DNA from: Tepidiphilus olei
Lineage (GTDB): Bacteria; Pseudomonadota; Gammaproteobacteria; Burkholderiales; Rhodocyclaceae
Assembly: GCF_006980705.1 (NCBI RefSeq)
Contig: NZ_SBHO01000002.1
Span: 248,001 to 312,000 of the forward strand
Length of the DNA: 64,000 nucleotides
Direction: 5' to 3'
The position numbers and the translations under genes are program-made. Below the pieces are notes generated by a model. It ran no database searches. It was not told the origin of the DNA and was given only the letters and a program-made list of their open reading frames with translations. The first letter of the stretch is position 1. Every line of letters starts with the position of its first letter. Of this stretch, positions 36,173-46,532 are shown one piece after another.

Positions 36173-37529
36173 CGTGCGTCTCGTCCGGGAAAAGAGTGAT
36201 CGTCTCGCGATTCCCCTCGAGAGGAACGGCCCGTGCATCGCGATGACGTTTCAAAAACGCCCGCACTCGCTCTTCGTTTTCCTCGGCGAAAAGAGAACAA
36301 GTGGCGTACAACAGCCGCCCGCCCGGCGCGAGCAAAGGCCATAAGCCTTCGAGGATCTCGCCCTGTTGGCGGGCGAAACCGGCAACGTCCTCTGCGCGGC
36401 GCAACCACTTGATGTCTGGATGACGTCGCGCCACGCCGCTGCCGGAACACGGCACATCGGCGAGGATAGCATCGAACGGCTTACCATCCCACCAGCGCTT
36501 TGGATGACGCGCGTCGCCGCGAACGATCTGCACCGGTACATCCACCCGCGCCAGAGCACGGCGCAGCGCCGCGAGCCGCGACTCCTCGACATCGACGGCC
36601 GTGAGTTCGATATCGGCCAACTCCAGCAAATGCGCGCTCTTGCCACCCGGTGCAGCGCAGGCATCGAGCACGCGCTCGCCGTCAACCGGAGCGAGCAGAC
36701 GCGCCGCGAACTGGGCCCCCACGTCTTGGGGCGAGACCCAACCCTCGGCGATGCCGGGGACTTTCGCCACCGGCATCGGCCGTTCCAGCAGCAGCGCCAT
36801 CGGACCGACCTGACGCACGGCGATGCCGGCCTCGGCAAACCGCGCGAGCGCCTCGTCTTCGTCGATGCGGCGGCGGTTGAGCCGTAAACCCATCGGTGGA
36901 TGGGTGTTGCCGGCATGCAGCACATCTTCCCACTCGAGCGGATGCTGCGCGCGCACCTTGTCGATCCACCAACGGGGATGGCGGAAATGCGCCACCGCCA
37001 CGTCCTGCTCCTCCGGCCCAACCGCGGGCACGGCGGCACTCGCGCGCGCCGCCTCGGCGAGCGCCTCGGGGTGCAGCACCTCGCGCTCGCGCAGGAACGT
37101 GCGCAACAAGGCATTGGCGAACCCTGCCAGACGTTCTTGCCGCGCACGCACACAGCTCACGCTCTGATGAGTGAGCGCATGCGCATCGCGCGGACCGTCG
37201 CGCAGCGCCGACAGCGCCACCAGCAAAGGGGCGAGCACCGGCTCGGGTACGCCACGAGGAGCGAGCCGCGCCAAAACCCAGCGCCCCCAACCGTAGTCAC
37301 GCAGAGCGCTCCAGGCCAGATCACGCACCCGCCCCCAGGCGCCGGGCTCGGTCACGGGATGCGCCGCACGCAGGGCGTGATAATGCTCCAGCGCATTGTG
37401 TCCCGCGAGGACCCTGTCGACGACCTGGGCTGCGAGCTCGATCGCACCGCTCAAGGTGCGGGGATCGACCTCGGGCGATGTTCCACGTGAAACATTGCGT
37501 CCGGCCGCAGCCGGCGAGCGTTCCTTCAC
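36135..37529 (-). CDS. rsmB: 16S rRNA m5C967 methyltransferase RsmB
   Basis: A 464-residue SAM-dependent rRNA methyltransferase. Residues about 30-170 form the NusB-like RNA-binding domain. The catalytic part has DACAAPGGKSAHLLEL, the DVPCSGSGVARRHPDIKW motif with one active cysteine, and LYATCSLFAEENE with the nucleophile cysteine. The start is inferred to be GTG 37529, overlapping the speE stop as GTGA. No in-frame ATG is available near the family N-terminus. The codons for N-V-S-R-G-T at 37479-37494 coincide with a parS site. Confidence 0.93.
   Translation of the reverse strand: MKERSPAAAGRNVSRGTSPEVDPRTLSGAIELAAQVVDRVLAGHNALEHYHALRAAHPVTEPGAWGRVRDLAWSALRDYGWGRWVLARLAPRGVPEPVLAPLLVALSALRDGPRDAHALTHQSVSCVRARQERLAGFANALLRTFLREREVLHPEALAEAARASAAVPAVGPEEQDVAVAHFRHPRWWIDKVRAQHPLEWEDVLHAGNTHPPMGLRLNRRRIDEDEALARFAEAGIAVRQVGPMALLLERPMPVAKVPGIAEGWVSPQDVGAQFAARLLAPVDGERVLDACAAPGGKSAHLLELADIELTAVDVEESRLAALRRALARVDVPVQIVRGDARHPKRWWDGKPFDAILADVPCSGSGVARRHPDIKWLRRAEDVAGFARQQGEILEGLWPLLAPGGRLLYATCSLFAEENEERVRAFLKRHRDARAVPLEGNRETITLFPDETHDGFFYALLRKNH
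37479..37494. other. parS site 1 (inside rsmB)
   Basis: TGTTCCACGTGAAACA is a 16-bp near-palindrome, one half matching the canonical TGTTTCACGTGAAACA and the other with one change. ParB binds such sites close to the chromosome origin. It lies in the start region of rsmB, about 23 kb from the proposed oriC. Confidence 0.85.
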
Positions 37530-38398
37530 GGCTGCATGATCTCGCGCAAATAGCGTGGCATGACCAAACGCGCCCGATAGGTTTCGCCGTCGAGATAGCG
37601 CAGGTCGCGCAATCCCCGCTCGGCGATGCGCGCGTCCACCGTCGCCGCGTCGAGCGATGCCGGATCGAGCGTGTCGGAAGCACAGGCGAGCGTCCAGTTC
37701 GCCCCGTAGAGCGGGATGTAGTGCAGATGGGGACGAACATGGGCGAAGACCGCGCGCAGGCGCCGCAGCAGCTCGCGCACCCGCTCGGGCTGATGATCCG
37801 GCGCCCCCACGTGCAGCGACAGCGCCCCACCCTCGGCGAGCAACGCCTTGCACGCCCGGAAAAACTCCTCTTGATAGAGCGCCGCCGCCGGCCCCACCGG
37901 ATCGGTGAGATCCAGCACCACGAGGTCGAATTTCCTTCCCTCGGCCGGAGCCACGCGGCGCACGTATTCCAGGCCGTCTTGCACGCGCAGCTCCAGACGC
38001 GGATCGTCGAGCGCGCCGCGATGCACCGCGTGAAAATAGGTGCGTGCGAGCTCGACCACCTTCTCGTCGAGCTCGACGAGCACCACCTGCTGCATCGTGC
38101 GGTATTTGAAGAGCTCCTCGGCCGAACCGCCATCGCCGCCGCCGATGACGAGCGCCGAACGCGGCCCCGCATGCGCGAGCCCCGGCACATGGACGAGATT
38201 CTCGTGATAGATGCACTCATCGGTCTCGCTCGTCATCGCGCAGCCATCGAGGCGGAACATGCGCCCGAAAAGCGGCGAGACCCATACCTCGTATTCCTGG
38301 TAGCGGCTGCGACCGCGTTCCAGGCACTCGGTCACGTCGAAATAATAGCCGCTCCAATCACTCAAGGACTCCCACAGCCGCGTCGTCCGCTCGCTCAT
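37526..38398 (-). CDS. speE: Spermidine synthase
   Basis: A 290-residue aminopropyltransferase that makes spermidine from putrescine and decarboxylated SAM. It has the SAM-fold motif ALVIGGGDGGSAEELFKY, followed by VVLVELDEKVVELAR and the acidic VVLDLTDPVGPAAALYQEEFF motif with the catalytic aspartate. It follows speD by 4 bases on the same strand, so SAM decarboxylase and synthase are made together. Confidence 0.95.
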   Translation of the reverse strand: MSERTTRLWESLSDWSGYYFDVTECLERGRSRYQEYEVWVSPLFGRMFRLDGCAMTSETDECIYHENLVHVPGLAHAGPRSALVIGGGDGGSAEELFKYRTMQQVVLVELDEKVVELARTYFHAVHRGALDDPRLELRVQDGLEYVRRVAPAEGRKFDLVVLDLTDPVGPAAALYQEEFFRACKALLAEGGALSLHVGAPDHQPERVRELLRRLRAVFAHVRPHLHYIPLYGANWTLACASDTLDPASLDAATVDARIAERGLRDLRYLDGETYRARLVMPRYLREIMQP

Positions 38399-38402
38399 GG
38401 CC

Positions 38403-38789
38403 TCACTCCCGCGGCGCGATCTTACCGCGCACCACCGAATGGCTCACCACCTCCATCGGATTGAGCGTTTCGATCACACGGCGAAACACCTGCCTGGCGA
38501 GCTCGGAGTTGTCCTTGGAGAAATTACACACGTACACGTCCAGCGTGACGTTGCCCGTTTCGGGCCAGGTATGGATGGCCAGGTGAGACTCGGCCAACAC
38601 CACCGTGCCGGTGACGCCGGCATTCTCGCCGTTGTCGTGTCGGAACTGATAGAAATAAGCGCCCAACGGCGTCAGTCCTGCCTCACGGCACTCCTGCACG
38701 CACAAGGTCTCCAACCGTTCCCGGTCGGTGAGCAGAGCGACATCGCAGCGGCAATCATAGAGATCCGCAATCAGATGAAGACCGTTCAT
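38403..38789 (-). CDS. speD: S-adenosylmethionine decarboxylase proenzyme
   Basis: A 128-residue class 1B pyruvoyl enzyme that supplies decarboxylated SAM. The self-cleavage site ESHLAIHTWPE is present; the serine becomes the pyruvoyl group. Also conserved are the Cys in DVYVCNFS and the N-terminal GLHLIADLYDC. Start ATG 38789 is preferred over GTG 38795, because the GGGAG ribosome site is 8 bases before the ATG but only 2 bases before the GTG. Confidence 0.95.
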   Translation of the reverse strand: MNGLHLIADLYDCRCDVALLTDRERLETLCVQECREAGLTPLGAYFYQFRHDNGENAGVTGTVVLAESHLAIHTWPETGNVTLDVYVCNFSKDNSELARQVFRRVIETLNPMEVVSHSVVRGKIAPRE

Positions 38790-38878
38790 CTCCACTTCTC
38801 CCGGCCAGCCATGGAAAACCGAAGATTATACAACGAACTGCCCGAAGGCGTTCATTCCCCTCTGCGGTGTGCCCGCAA

Positions 38879-39667
38879 TCAGAATAAATATGGGGACAAT
38901 TGTTCCCAACTCAAGCGCACGATCAGCACCGTCACCACGACGAGGAAGAGCTTGCGTACGAAGCCGGAACCATGGCGCAATGCCAAGCCGCTGCCGACGC
39001 GCGAACCCAGGACGTTGCACAGCGCCAACCACCCTCCCAGGGCCCAGGCGATGTGTGCATGGCCCCAGAAATAGGCGATGGCCGCAACGTTCGTCGCCAC
39101 GTTGCCGACCTTGGCCAAGGCCGACGCATGGAGAAAATCCAGGCGCAACAGACGCACGAAGGCGAAAATAAAGAAGCTTCCCGTCCCGGGGCCGAAGAAA
39201 CCGTCGTAGAACCCGATCACCAAGCCGATGCCCGTCGCCCGACCCAGATCGGCCCGTTCCCAAGCCGCAGTGCGAGACTGCAGACCAAAGTCCTTTTTGG
39301 CAAAGGTATAGACTGCCACCAGGCTCAGCAGCACCAGCACCATGGGCCGCGCCCATTCGCGTGGGAAATGCGTCACCGCGCTCGCCCCGAACCAGCTACC
39401 CAGCCCAGCCGCCGTCGCCACCGTCGCCAACAACGCGCCCGGCAAGGCGATGCGTCGCAAATATTGCCGCGCCGCCGCCGCCGTGCCCACCACGGAAGCG
39501 ACCTTGTTCGTGCCGAAGAGATCGGCGAGCGGCGCCTGCGGAAAAGCGAGCAACAAAGCGGGGACCTGGATGAGCCCTCCGCCCCCCACCGCGGCATCGA
39601 TGAGCCCCGCGAGAAAGGCCGCCCCACCCAGGACGAGCCATATCCAGCTCAAATCTTCGAGCCCCAC
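38879..39667 (-). CDS. TSUP family sulfite/sulfonate-type permease (TauE/SafE)
   Basis: A 262-residue membrane protein with eight or so helices. The family repeat appears as LAGLIDAAVGGGGLIQVPALL near the N-terminus and GFYDGFFGPGTGSFFIFAFV in the middle. The GTNKVASVVGTAAAARQYLRR segment is also typical. TSUP proteins export or import organosulfur or sulfur anions; the substrate is unknown. The start is inferred at GTG 39667 with AAAGGAG close by; ATG 39700 would place the parS site inside the gene. Confidence 0.88.
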   Translation of the reverse strand: MGLEDLSWIWLVLGGAAFLAGLIDAAVGGGGLIQVPALLLAFPQAPLADLFGTNKVASVVGTAAAARQYLRRIALPGALLATVATAAGLGSWFGASAVTHFPREWARPMVLVLLSLVAVYTFAKKDFGLQSRTAAWERADLGRATGIGLVIGFYDGFFGPGTGSFFIFAFVRLLRLDFLHASALAKVGNVATNVAAIAYFWGHAHIAWALGGWLALCNVLGSRVGSGLALRHGSGFVRKLFLVVVTVLIVRLSWEQLSPYLF

Positions 39668-39683
39668 TCCTTCTCCTTTCGAA

Positions 39684-39699
39684 TGTTCCACGTGGAACA
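39684..39699. other. parS site 2 (between mnmE and the TSUP gene)
   Basis: TGTTCCACGTGGAACA is a perfect 16-bp palindrome of the parS type. It lies 15 bases past the mnmE stop and 2.2 kb from site 1. Two sites this close, both within about 24 kb of the proposed origin, are strong evidence of an origin-proximal segregation region. Confidence 0.88.
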
Positions 39700-39713
39700 T
39701 TCCGGCGATATTC

Positions 39714-41087
39714 TCATTTGCCGATGCAGAATCGGCTGAAAATCTCGCCGAGCAGATCCTCCACGTCGTATTCTCCGAGGATGCGTCCGAGCGCCCGGTG
39801 GGCCATACGCAGCTCTTCGGCGAGGAGCTCGAGCGCATCACCCGTTTCCAGCGCCGCGGCGAGCGAGCCACGCGCCTCGCGCAAGGCCTCCAGATGCCGC
39901 TCGCGCGCCAGTACCACGTCTTCCCCCTGGGCGTGCCAGCCGGCCACCTCCAGCAACGCCGCACGCAGCAGGTCCAGACCCTCGCCGGTGCGTGCCGACA
40001 GCCACACGCGCTCGCGGATGCGCCCGCCTTCTCCCGTCTCGCGCCGCGGCGCCTCACCCGTCAAATCGATCTTGTTCACCACCTCGATCACCGGCACTTC
40101 GGGTGGAGCGAGCGCCAGCACTTCCTCGAGCGGTGTCGGCTCGGATCGATCGAGCGCGCGCAGCGCGAGCACCACGTCGGCCTGCGCGATCGCTTCGCGC
40201 GTACGCGCCACGCCGATGCGCTCCACGGGGTCTTCGGTGGCCCGCAGTCCCGCCGTGTCGATCACGTAGAGCGGAATCCCCTCGATCTGGATCGCCTCGC
40301 GCAACACGTCGCGGGTGGTACCGGCGATGTCGGTGACGATCGCCCGCTCCTCCCCCATCAAGGCGTTGAGCAGGCTCGACTTGCCGACGTTGGGCGCACC
40401 GGCGATGACCACGTGCAGCCCCCGGCGCAACAATGCCCCCTGGCGCGCGTTCTCGAGCAGCCGATCGAGAACGGACAGCGTTTCGGCGACCTTCTCGCGG
40501 ATGCGCGCGGCGGCGATGAGCTCCAGATCCTCTTCGGGAAAATCGAGCGAAGCCTCGACCCACATGCGCGCCTCGATCAGGCGCTCCTGCAGCGCGCGCA
40601 CGGCGCGGGAAAATTCCCCCGTGAGCGAACGCGCCGCCCCTCGGGCCGCAGCCCGAGTCGAGGCGTCGATCAGATCGGCCACGGCCTCAGCCTGTGCCAG
40701 ATCGATCTTGCCGGCAAGAAAGGCGCGCTCGGTGAATTCTCCGGGACGGGCGAGCCGAGCACCCAGCTCGAGGCAGCGCTCGAGCAACAGTTGCAGCACC
40801 ACGGGCCCGCCGTGTCCGTGCAGCTCCAGCACGTCTTCGCCGGTAAACGAATGCGGGGCCGGAAAGTACAGCGCCAACCCCTCGTCGATCACCGCGCCCT
40901 GCGCATCGCGAAAGCGCGCAAACGTCGCCCTGCGCGGCGCCGGCACCCGCCCGAGCAACGCCTCGGAAAAGGCCGCGAGCCCCGGGCCCGAGACCCGCAC
41001 CACACCGATGCCGCCGCGCCCCGGGGCGGTAGCGATCGCCGCGATCACCTCGCGCGGCGCCCCTTCCGTGTGCCGCTCTTTGCTCAC
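39714..41087 (-). CDS. mnmE: tRNA modification GTPase MnmE
   Basis: A 457-residue GTPase that, with MnmG, modifies U34 of tRNAs. The N-terminal folate-binding domain begins [21 protein letters not shown]. The GTPase domain has [14 protein letters not shown], the K-loop [12 protein letters not shown] and NKID. The C-terminus FCIGK carries the catalytic cysteine. GTG 41087 gives the usual family N-terminus and length (E. coli 454); GTG 41120 would overlap yidC by 20 bases. Confidence 0.96.
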   Translation of the reverse strand: MSKERHTEGAPREVIAAIATAPGRGGIGVVRVSGPGLAAFSEALLGRVPAPRRATFARFRDAQGAVIDEGLALYFPAPHSFTGEDVLELHGHGGPVVLQLLLERCLELGARLARPGEFTERAFLAGKIDLAQAEAVADLIDASTRAAARGAARSLTGEFSRAVRALQERLIEARMWVEASLDFPEEDLELIAAARIREKVAETLSVLDRLLENARQGALLRRGLHVVIAGAPNVGKSSLLNALMGEERAIVTDIAGTTRDVLREAIQIEGIPLYVIDTAGLRATEDPVERIGVARTREAIAQADVVLALRALDRSEPTPLEEVLALAPPEVPVIEVVNKIDLTGEAPRRETGEGGRIRERVWLSARTGEGLDLLRAALLEVAGWHAQGEDVVLARERHLEALREARGSLAAALETGDALELLAEELRMAHRALGRILGEYDVEDLLGEIFSRFCIGK

Positions 41088-41100
41088 GCCCTCGCCGACC

Positions 41101-42744
41101 TCACTTCGACGCCTTGCCACCCGCCTCGATCTGCCGTGTGATCAGCCACTGCTGGGCGATCGACAGCACGTTGTTCGTCAGCCAATAGAGCACCAAACCG
41201 GCAGGGAACCACAGGAACATCACCGTGAACACGATGGGCATGGCGAGCATCAGTTTCGCCTGCATCGGATCGACCGGCTGCGGGTTGAGCTTCATCTGCA
41301 CGAACATCGACGCGCCCATGAGGAGGGGCAGCACGAAGTAAGGATCACGCATCGACAGATCCTGGATCCACAGGATCCACGGTGCCTGGCGCATCTCGAC
41401 GCTATTGAGCAGCACCCAGTAAAGCGCGATGAAAACCGGGATCTGCACCAGGATGGGCAGGCAGCCGCCCAGCGGATTGACCTTCTCCTCCTGGTAGATG
41501 CGCATCATCTCCTGCTGCATGCGCGCCTTGTCGTCGCCATAGAGCTCCTTGAGGCGCTGCAGTCGGGGGGTGAGCGCGCGCATCTTGGCCATCGAACGGT
41601 AGCTCGCTGCCGACAAGGGATAGAAAATCGCTTTCAGAAGCACCGTCACCAGCACGATCGCCCAGCCCCAGTTCCCAGTGAGCTTGTACAACCAGGACAG
41701 TACCCAGAAGAGCGGCGCGGCGATCACCGTAAACCAACCGTAATCGACCACCAGGTCGAACCCCGGCGCGAGCGTACCCAGCACGCTCTGCGTCTGCGGC
41801 CCGGCATAGAGGCGCACCGATCCCTCCTTCGCCTCACCCGGCGCGACCGTCCCCAGCGGCAGGATCACGCCTGCCTGGAACAAGCCCCCCTCCACCGGCC
41901 GGACGTAGAACTCGCGCTGCACCCCCTCCTGCGGCAACCAAGCCGCGACGAAGTAATGCTGCACCATGGCGATCCAGCCATCCTGCGCGAGCCGCGGAAA
42001 CTCCGCCTTGCCTTTGAGCACGTCCTCGAAGTCGATCTTCTTGTACTTGCTCTCGGCGGTATAGATCGCCGGGCCGGTGAACGTGCGAACCCCGAAGAGC
42101 GAATGCTCCTCGGCCGGCAAGCCATCGCGCAGGAATTGATAATACGTCGACGCTTCGATCGGCGCCGTGCCCGCGTTGGCAACCTCGTGGCGCACCTCGA
42201 CCAGATATTCGCCGCGCTTGAAACGCAGCACTTTGGTCACGAGCGCCCCATCGTCCGCCTGAGCCGTGAGCCGAACTTCCAGCACGTCCTGCCCTGGCGC
42301 AAGCCGTACGGCCTCGGCCGGCAGCTGCCATTGCGAGCGGTGGTTCGGCAGGCCCGCTCCGATCAGCCCCGACTGCACCCGATAGACGTGGCCGGCGCGG
42401 CCATCGTCGAAGAGTATGAAGGGCTTGCTGTGATCCTCACGCGCCGAGTGGTCCTTGAAGGCGAGGAAAACGATGTCGCCACCGCGCTCCGAGATCTCCG
42501 CGGTAAAGCGATCGGTCTCGACCACCATGCGGCGCGCCTGGGCCTCTTCGATCGCTCCGGAAGCCGGTGCCACGGCGGCCCGCTGCGACTGGGGTACCTC
42601 ACCCAGACCGGCCCCCTGTTGGGTTGCGACGGGACGCTCGGCTTGCGGCTGCGGCGCCGGCTGGTTGTGGCGCAACCACGCCTCCCACAGCATCACCAAC
42701 GAGAAAAGGAACACCAACAACGGGATCAGACGGCGTTGCTCCAT
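41101..42744 (-). CDS. yidC: Membrane protein insertase YidC
   Basis: A 547-residue insertase and chaperone for inner-membrane proteins. The N-terminal helix ([20 protein letters not shown]) is followed by a Pro/Gln-rich linker, a large periplasmic beta domain (residues about 60-330) and the conserved five-helix core with [20 protein letters not shown] and [20 protein letters not shown]. Start ATG 42744 gives the family N-terminus. It sits in the conserved order rpmH-rnpA-yidD-yidC-mnmE. Confidence 0.97.
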   Translation of the reverse strand: MEQRRLIPLLVFLFSLVMLWEAWLRHNQPAPQPQAERPVATQQGAGLGEVPQSQRAAVAPASGAIEEAQARRMVVETDRFTAEISERGGDIVFLAFKDHSAREDHSKPFILFDDGRAGHVYRVQSGLIGAGLPNHRSQWQLPAEAVRLAPGQDVLEVRLTAQADDGALVTKVLRFKRGEYLVEVRHEVANAGTAPIEASTYYQFLRDGLPAEEHSLFGVRTFTGPAIYTAESKYKKIDFEDVLKGKAEFPRLAQDGWIAMVQHYFVAAWLPQEGVQREFYVRPVEGGLFQAGVILPLGTVAPGEAKEGSVRLYAGPQTQSVLGTLAPGFDLVVDYGWFTVIAAPLFWVLSWLYKLTGNWGWAIVLVTVLLKAIFYPLSAASYRSMAKMRALTPRLQRLKELYGDDKARMQQEMMRIYQEEKVNPLGGCLPILVQIPVFIALYWVLLNSVEMRQAPWILWIQDLSMRDPYFVLPLLMGASMFVQMKLNPQPVDPMQAKLMLAMPIVFTVMFLWFPAGLVLYWLTNNVLSIAQQWLITRQIEAGGKASK

Positions 42745-42781
42745 GGATCCATCCTGGAAAACGGGCAAAATAATCGGCGAA

Positions 42782-42991
42782 TTATGGCACAGGGTCGTGC
42801 CCGCCGGGATGAAAGGGATGGCAACGTAACACCCGCCGCATCCCCAGCCACAGGCCTTTCACGGCCCCGTGGCGCTCGATCGCTTCCAACGTATATTGCG
42901 AGCAGCTCGGGTAAAACCGGCAGTTACGCCCCAGCCAAGGGCTGATCGCCACTTGATAACCCCGGATGAGCGCGATCAGGAGGCGGCGCAT
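42782..42991 (-). CDS. yidD: Membrane protein insertion efficiency factor YidD
   Basis: A 69-residue membrane-associated protein with the family pattern [19 protein letters not shown], followed by [12 protein letters not shown] and the three conserved cysteines. It helps YidC-dependent insertion. It overlaps rnpA by 16 bases and precedes yidC by 37 bases. Confidence 0.95.
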   Translation of the reverse strand: MRRLLIALIRGYQVAISPWLGRNCRFYPSCSQYTLEAIERHGAVKGLWLGMRRVLRCHPFHPGGHDPVP

Positions 42992-43365
42992 TTGCCGGCC
43001 TCCCGCGCAAGCCGCTCGAAGCAGGAAAGGAGATCCTCGCGCAGCATCCGACGCGTGGCCTCGACGATCGGCGCGCTCAGCCGCACCACCACGTCGCAGG
43101 CCGGCAGCCGCCCCTTCTCGAGGCGAAAGGTCTCGCGCGCGATGCGCTTGACGAGATTGCGCTGATGCGCGCGCCGCACGAGTTTCTTCGCCACCACCAG
43201 CCCCAGGCGCGGGCGACCCAGCTCGTTGAGGCTCCAGTGGACGGAAAAAAAACGCCCGCGGATCACCCGCCGCGCCGTGAAGACGCGCGAGAATTCGGAC
43301 GGTCGCAGCAGGCGGTCGGCACGGCGAAAACGTGCCTCCGCCTCAGACGGGATCTCGCCGCTCAA
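42976..43365 (-). CDS. rnpA: Ribonuclease P protein component
   Basis: A 129-residue protein subunit of RNase P, which trims the 5' ends of pre-tRNAs. The RNR motif is seen as [19 protein letters not shown], with FSVHW in the preceding strand. The start is probably TTG 43365, which overlaps the rpmH stop (TTGA); no ATG or GTG gives the family N-terminus. Translation is therefore likely coupled to rpmH. Confidence 0.94.
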   Translation of the reverse strand: MSGEIPSEAEARFRRADRLLRPSEFSRVFTARRVIRGRFFSVHWSLNELGRPRLGLVVAKKLVRRAHQRNLVKRIARETFRLEKGRLPACDVVVRLSAPIVEATRRMLREDLLSCFERLAREAGKCAAS

Positions 43366-43496
43366 ACGGCCAGGCGATGACGACCCTTGGCCCGCCGCGC
43401 CCGGATCACGGAGCGGCCACCCCGGGTGCGCATGCGCACGAGGAAACCATGGGTACGCTTGCGACGGATCTTGGAGGGTTGATAGGTGCGTTTCAT
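43362..43496 (-). CDS. rpmH: 50S ribosomal protein L34
   Basis: A 44-residue ribosomal protein with the full family pattern: [20 protein letters not shown] at the start and [11 protein letters not shown] at the end. It is too short for many gene callers. It is followed directly by rnpA. In many bacteria dnaA is its divergent neighbour; here about 6.3 kb of other genes lie between rpmH and dnaA. Confidence 0.98.
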   Translation of the reverse strand: MKRTYQPSKIRRKRTHGFLVRMRTRGGRSVIRARRAKGRHRLAV

Positions 43497-43525
43497 GGGA
43501 CCACCTCGAACGGGAAAATCTCGTT

Positions 43526-43554
43526 ATTTAACAGACAAGCAGAGGACATGTCAA
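43526..43554 (-). promoter_or_regulatory. Sigma-70 promoter of rpmH-rnpA
   Basis: On the minus strand there is a perfect -35 TTGACA (43549-43554), a 17-base spacer and -10 TTAAAT (43526-43531), 30 bases before the rpmH start. This is one of the best housekeeping promoters in the window and suits a ribosomal protein gene. Confidence 0.85.
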
Positions 43555-43591
43555 GGAAAATCACGGGGATCAAATCGGTTACACTGCGCGC

Positions 43592-44206
43592 ATGCCTGTG
43601 CCGCCCTTGCCTTTTCACCCTCCTCTAACCGGCCTCATCCTCGCCGGCGGTCGCGGCACGCGGCTGGGCGGCGTCGACAAAGGCTTGGTCGAACTGCACG
43701 GACGGCCGCTCGTCGAGTACGTGCTCGACCGGCTTCGCCCCCAGACCGAGGCGATCCTCATCAACGCCAATCGTCACCACGAACGATACGCCGCCTATGG
43801 CGTGCCGGTGATTCCGGATCTCGAAGGCGGATTCGCCGGGCCGCTCGCCGGCATCGCCGCGGGGCTCGCCGCTGCGCGCACCGACTGGGTGGTCGTCGTC
43901 CCCTGCGATTGCCCCTTGTTGCCGTCCGACCTCGTCGATCGCCTATGGCAGGCGCGCTGCGCCGCAGGAGCCGACGTGGCCGTCGCCCGGGCAGCAGGGC
44001 GGTTGCAACCAGTCTTCGTGCTTTTACCGGTGACTGCGCGCGTCGAGCTCGAACGCCGTTTGCGCGCGGGCGAGCGCAAGGTCGCAGTCTGGCTCACGGC
44101 GCAACGCTTGGCGATCGCCGATTTTTCCGACCAAGCCGAGGCTTTCGTCAACCTGAATACCGAGGAAGAACGGCGTGCGCTGGAAGAACGCCTTGGCGTG
44201 AGATGA
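43592..44206 (+). CDS. mobA: Molybdenum cofactor guanylyltransferase MobA
   Basis: A 204-residue enzyme that adds GMP to molybdopterin to make the bis-MGD cofactor. The nucleotide-binding start LTGLILAGGRGTRLGGVDKGL is diagnostic, followed by GPLAGIAAGL and the VVPCDCPLLPSDL metal-site motif. It converges with moaC, leaving one base between stops. With moaC, moaA and the yqeC-like gene it forms a molybdenum enzyme maturation group, although no molybdoenzyme gene is in the window. Confidence 0.93.
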   Translation: MPVPPLPFHPPLTGLILAGGRGTRLGGVDKGLVELHGRPLVEYVLDRLRPQTEAILINANRHHERYAAYGVPVIPDLEGGFAGPLAGIAAGLAAARTDWVVVVPCDCPLLPSDLVDRLWQARCAAGADVAVARAAGRLQPVFVLLPVTARVELERRLRAGERKVAVWLTAQRLAIADFSDQAEAFVNLNTEEERRALEERLGVR

Positions 44207-44207
44207 T

Positions 44208-44687
<480 letters not shown>

Positions 44688-44741
44688 GACAACTCCAAAA
44701 CGCGATGTTCGTGACCCCACGATGATACAGGAGCCGCCGCG

Positions 44742-45752
44742 ATGGACACCCGAGCCCCGGCCACCCCGCCCCTGATCGACCGCTTCGGCCGACACGTCAC
44801 CTACGTGCGCCTGTCGGTAACGGACCGCTGCGACTTGCGCTGCGTCTACTGCATGAACGAGCAGATGACTTTCCTGCCCAAGGCGCGCATCCTGACTCTG
44901 GAAGAAATGGCGCTGATCGGCCGCGCCTTCGTCGAGCTGGGCGTGACGAAACTGCGCATCACCGGGGGCGAGCCCCTCGTACGGCAAAACGTCCTCTCGC
45001 TCTTCGCCGAACTGGGCAAACTCCCCGGCCTGAAAGAGCTCACGCTCACGACCAACGGCTCCCAGCTCGCTCGCCATGCCGTGGCGCTGCGTGAGGCCGG
45101 CGTGCGGCGCATCAACGTGAGCCTCGACAGCCTGCGCCCCGAGCGCTTTCGCGCCATCTCGCGCGTGGGCAGCCTCGACAAGGTGCTCGAGGGCATCGAA
45201 GCCGCCCGGCACGCCGGGTTCGAGGCGATCAAACTCAACGCCGTACCGATGCGCGGCATCAACGACGATGAGATCCTCGATCTGGTCGAATTCGCCGCCG
45301 AACGCGGTTTCACCCTCTGTTTCATCGAGGAGATGCCACTCGGCGAGCTCGAAGGACACGATCGGTACGCGAGTTTCGTGCCCAGCGACGAAGTGCGCGC
45401 ACGCATCCTCGAGCGCTATACCCTGCTGCCCACCGTCGAGCGCACCGGCGGCCCGGCCCGTTACGAGCGCATCGCCGAGACCGGCACCCTCGTCGGATTC
45501 ATCTCGCCCCATAGCCACAATTTCTGCGACAACTGCAACCGCGTGCGCGTCACCACCGAAGGGCGGCTCTTGCTGTGCCTGGGGCAAGAGCACTCGGTCG
45601 ACCTGCGCCGGGTGCTGCGCACCCATCCCGGCGAACTCGAACCGCTCAAGGAAGCCATCGTCGCCGCGATGGCGATCAAACCCAAAGGGCACGAGTTCGA
45701 TCTCACCGCCAAACCCGTGCTCTTCCGGCACATGAACGCCACCGGCGGTTGA
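44742..45752 (+). CDS. moaA: GTP 3',8-cyclase MoaA
   Basis: A 336-residue radical-SAM enzyme that starts molybdenum cofactor synthesis. The N-terminal cluster is C-D-L-R-C-V-Y-C with preceding RLSVTDR. RITGGEPL and the GINDDE segment follow. The second cluster is in FCDNCNRVRVTTEGRLLLC. The final GG expected for MoaA is present (ATGG). It is followed by the yqeC-like gene after 14 bases. Confidence 0.96.
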   Translation: MDTRAPATPPLIDRFGRHVTYVRLSVTDRCDLRCVYCMNEQMTFLPKARILTLEEMALIGRAFVELGVTKLRITGGEPLVRQNVLSLFAELGKLPGLKELTLTTNGSQLARHAVALREAGVRRINVSLDSLRPERFRAISRVGSLDKVLEGIEAARHAGFEAIKLNAVPMRGINDDEILDLVEFAAERGFTLCFIEEMPLGELEGHDRYASFVPSDEVRARILERYTLLPTVERTGGPARYERIAETGTLVGFISPHSHNFCDNCNRVRVTTEGRLLLCLGQEHSVDLRRVLRTHPGELEPLKEAIVAAMAIKPKGHEFDLTAKPVLFRHMNATGG

Positions 45753-45766
45753 CGAAAGGGAGTCCG

Positions 45767-46525
45767 ATGAACGAACGCACGAGCGCACTCCTCGAGGCAC
45801 TGGGCGCCCAAAGCGGCATCCTCGCTGCCGTCGGCGCCGGCGGCAAGAAGACCACGCTCTACCAGATCTTCGCCGCCCACCCCGGACGCGTGGCCCTCAC
45901 CACCACCACCTTCATCACCGACTTCGCTCCCGAACTCGGCGCCGAGATCCTCGTCGCTCCTGAAGACGAACTCGAAGAAAAGGTACGCGCGAGCCGCGCA
46001 CGCAAAGTGGCCTACGCCACGCCCTCGGACAAGCCGGGGCGGGTGGCGGCCGTGTCCGGAGAGTGCATCGCCAGGCTGCACCGCGAGGGCGGGCTCGATC
46101 TCACGCTGGTGAAGGCCGACGGGGCCCGTTCGCGGCTCCTCAAAGCCCCTGCGCCGCACGAACCGAGCCTGCCCGCGGCGACCGACACGGTGCTCCTCGT
46201 CCTTTCGCTGCAGGCGCTGGGGCAGCCCCTCTCCGAGACGATCGCGCACCGCCCCGAGCGCGTCTCCGCCCTCACCGGCCGCGCCCTCGGCGAGCCGGTG
46301 GCCATTCCCGACTTCGTCGCGCTCTACACCCGCGAAGAGGGTCTCTTGCAAGGCACGGCAGGAAAACGCGTGATCCCCGTGCTCAACATGGTCGACGACG
46401 ATCGCCTCCTATCCGCCGCCCGCGCGATCGCCGAGGCGACGCTCGCCGCCTGCCCGCGCTTCGAGCGCTTCGTGCTCACGAGCCTACGAAAGCCAGGCTA
46501 TCTCGTGGAGGTCGTGCGGCGCTGA
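45767..46525 (+). CDS. YqeC-like putative selenium/molybdenum hydroxylase accessory protein
   Basis: A 252-residue NTP-binding protein. Features are a phosphate loop AAVGAGGKKTTLYQIF, the LTTTTFI strand, KADGARSRLLKAPAPHEPSLP and a C-terminal TSLRKPGYL. This matches the YqeC family, named in selenium-dependent molybdenum hydroxylase clusters. No selenium gene (selD, yqeB) or hydroxylase is nearby, so its partner is unknown. It is likely co-transcribed with moaA. Start ATG 45767 has GAAAGGGAG before it. Confidence 0.82.
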   Translation: MNERTSALLEALGAQSGILAAVGAGGKKTTLYQIFAAHPGRVALTTTTFITDFAPELGAEILVAPEDELEEKVRASRARKVAYATPSDKPGRVAAVSGECIARLHREGGLDLTLVKADGARSRLLKAPAPHEPSLPAATDTVLLVLSLQALGQPLSETIAHRPERVSALTGRALGEPVAIPDFVALYTREEGLLQGTAGKRVIPVLNMVDDDRLLSAARAIAEATLAACPRFERFVLTSLRKPGYLVEVVRR

Positions 46526-46532
46526 CGGCTCC

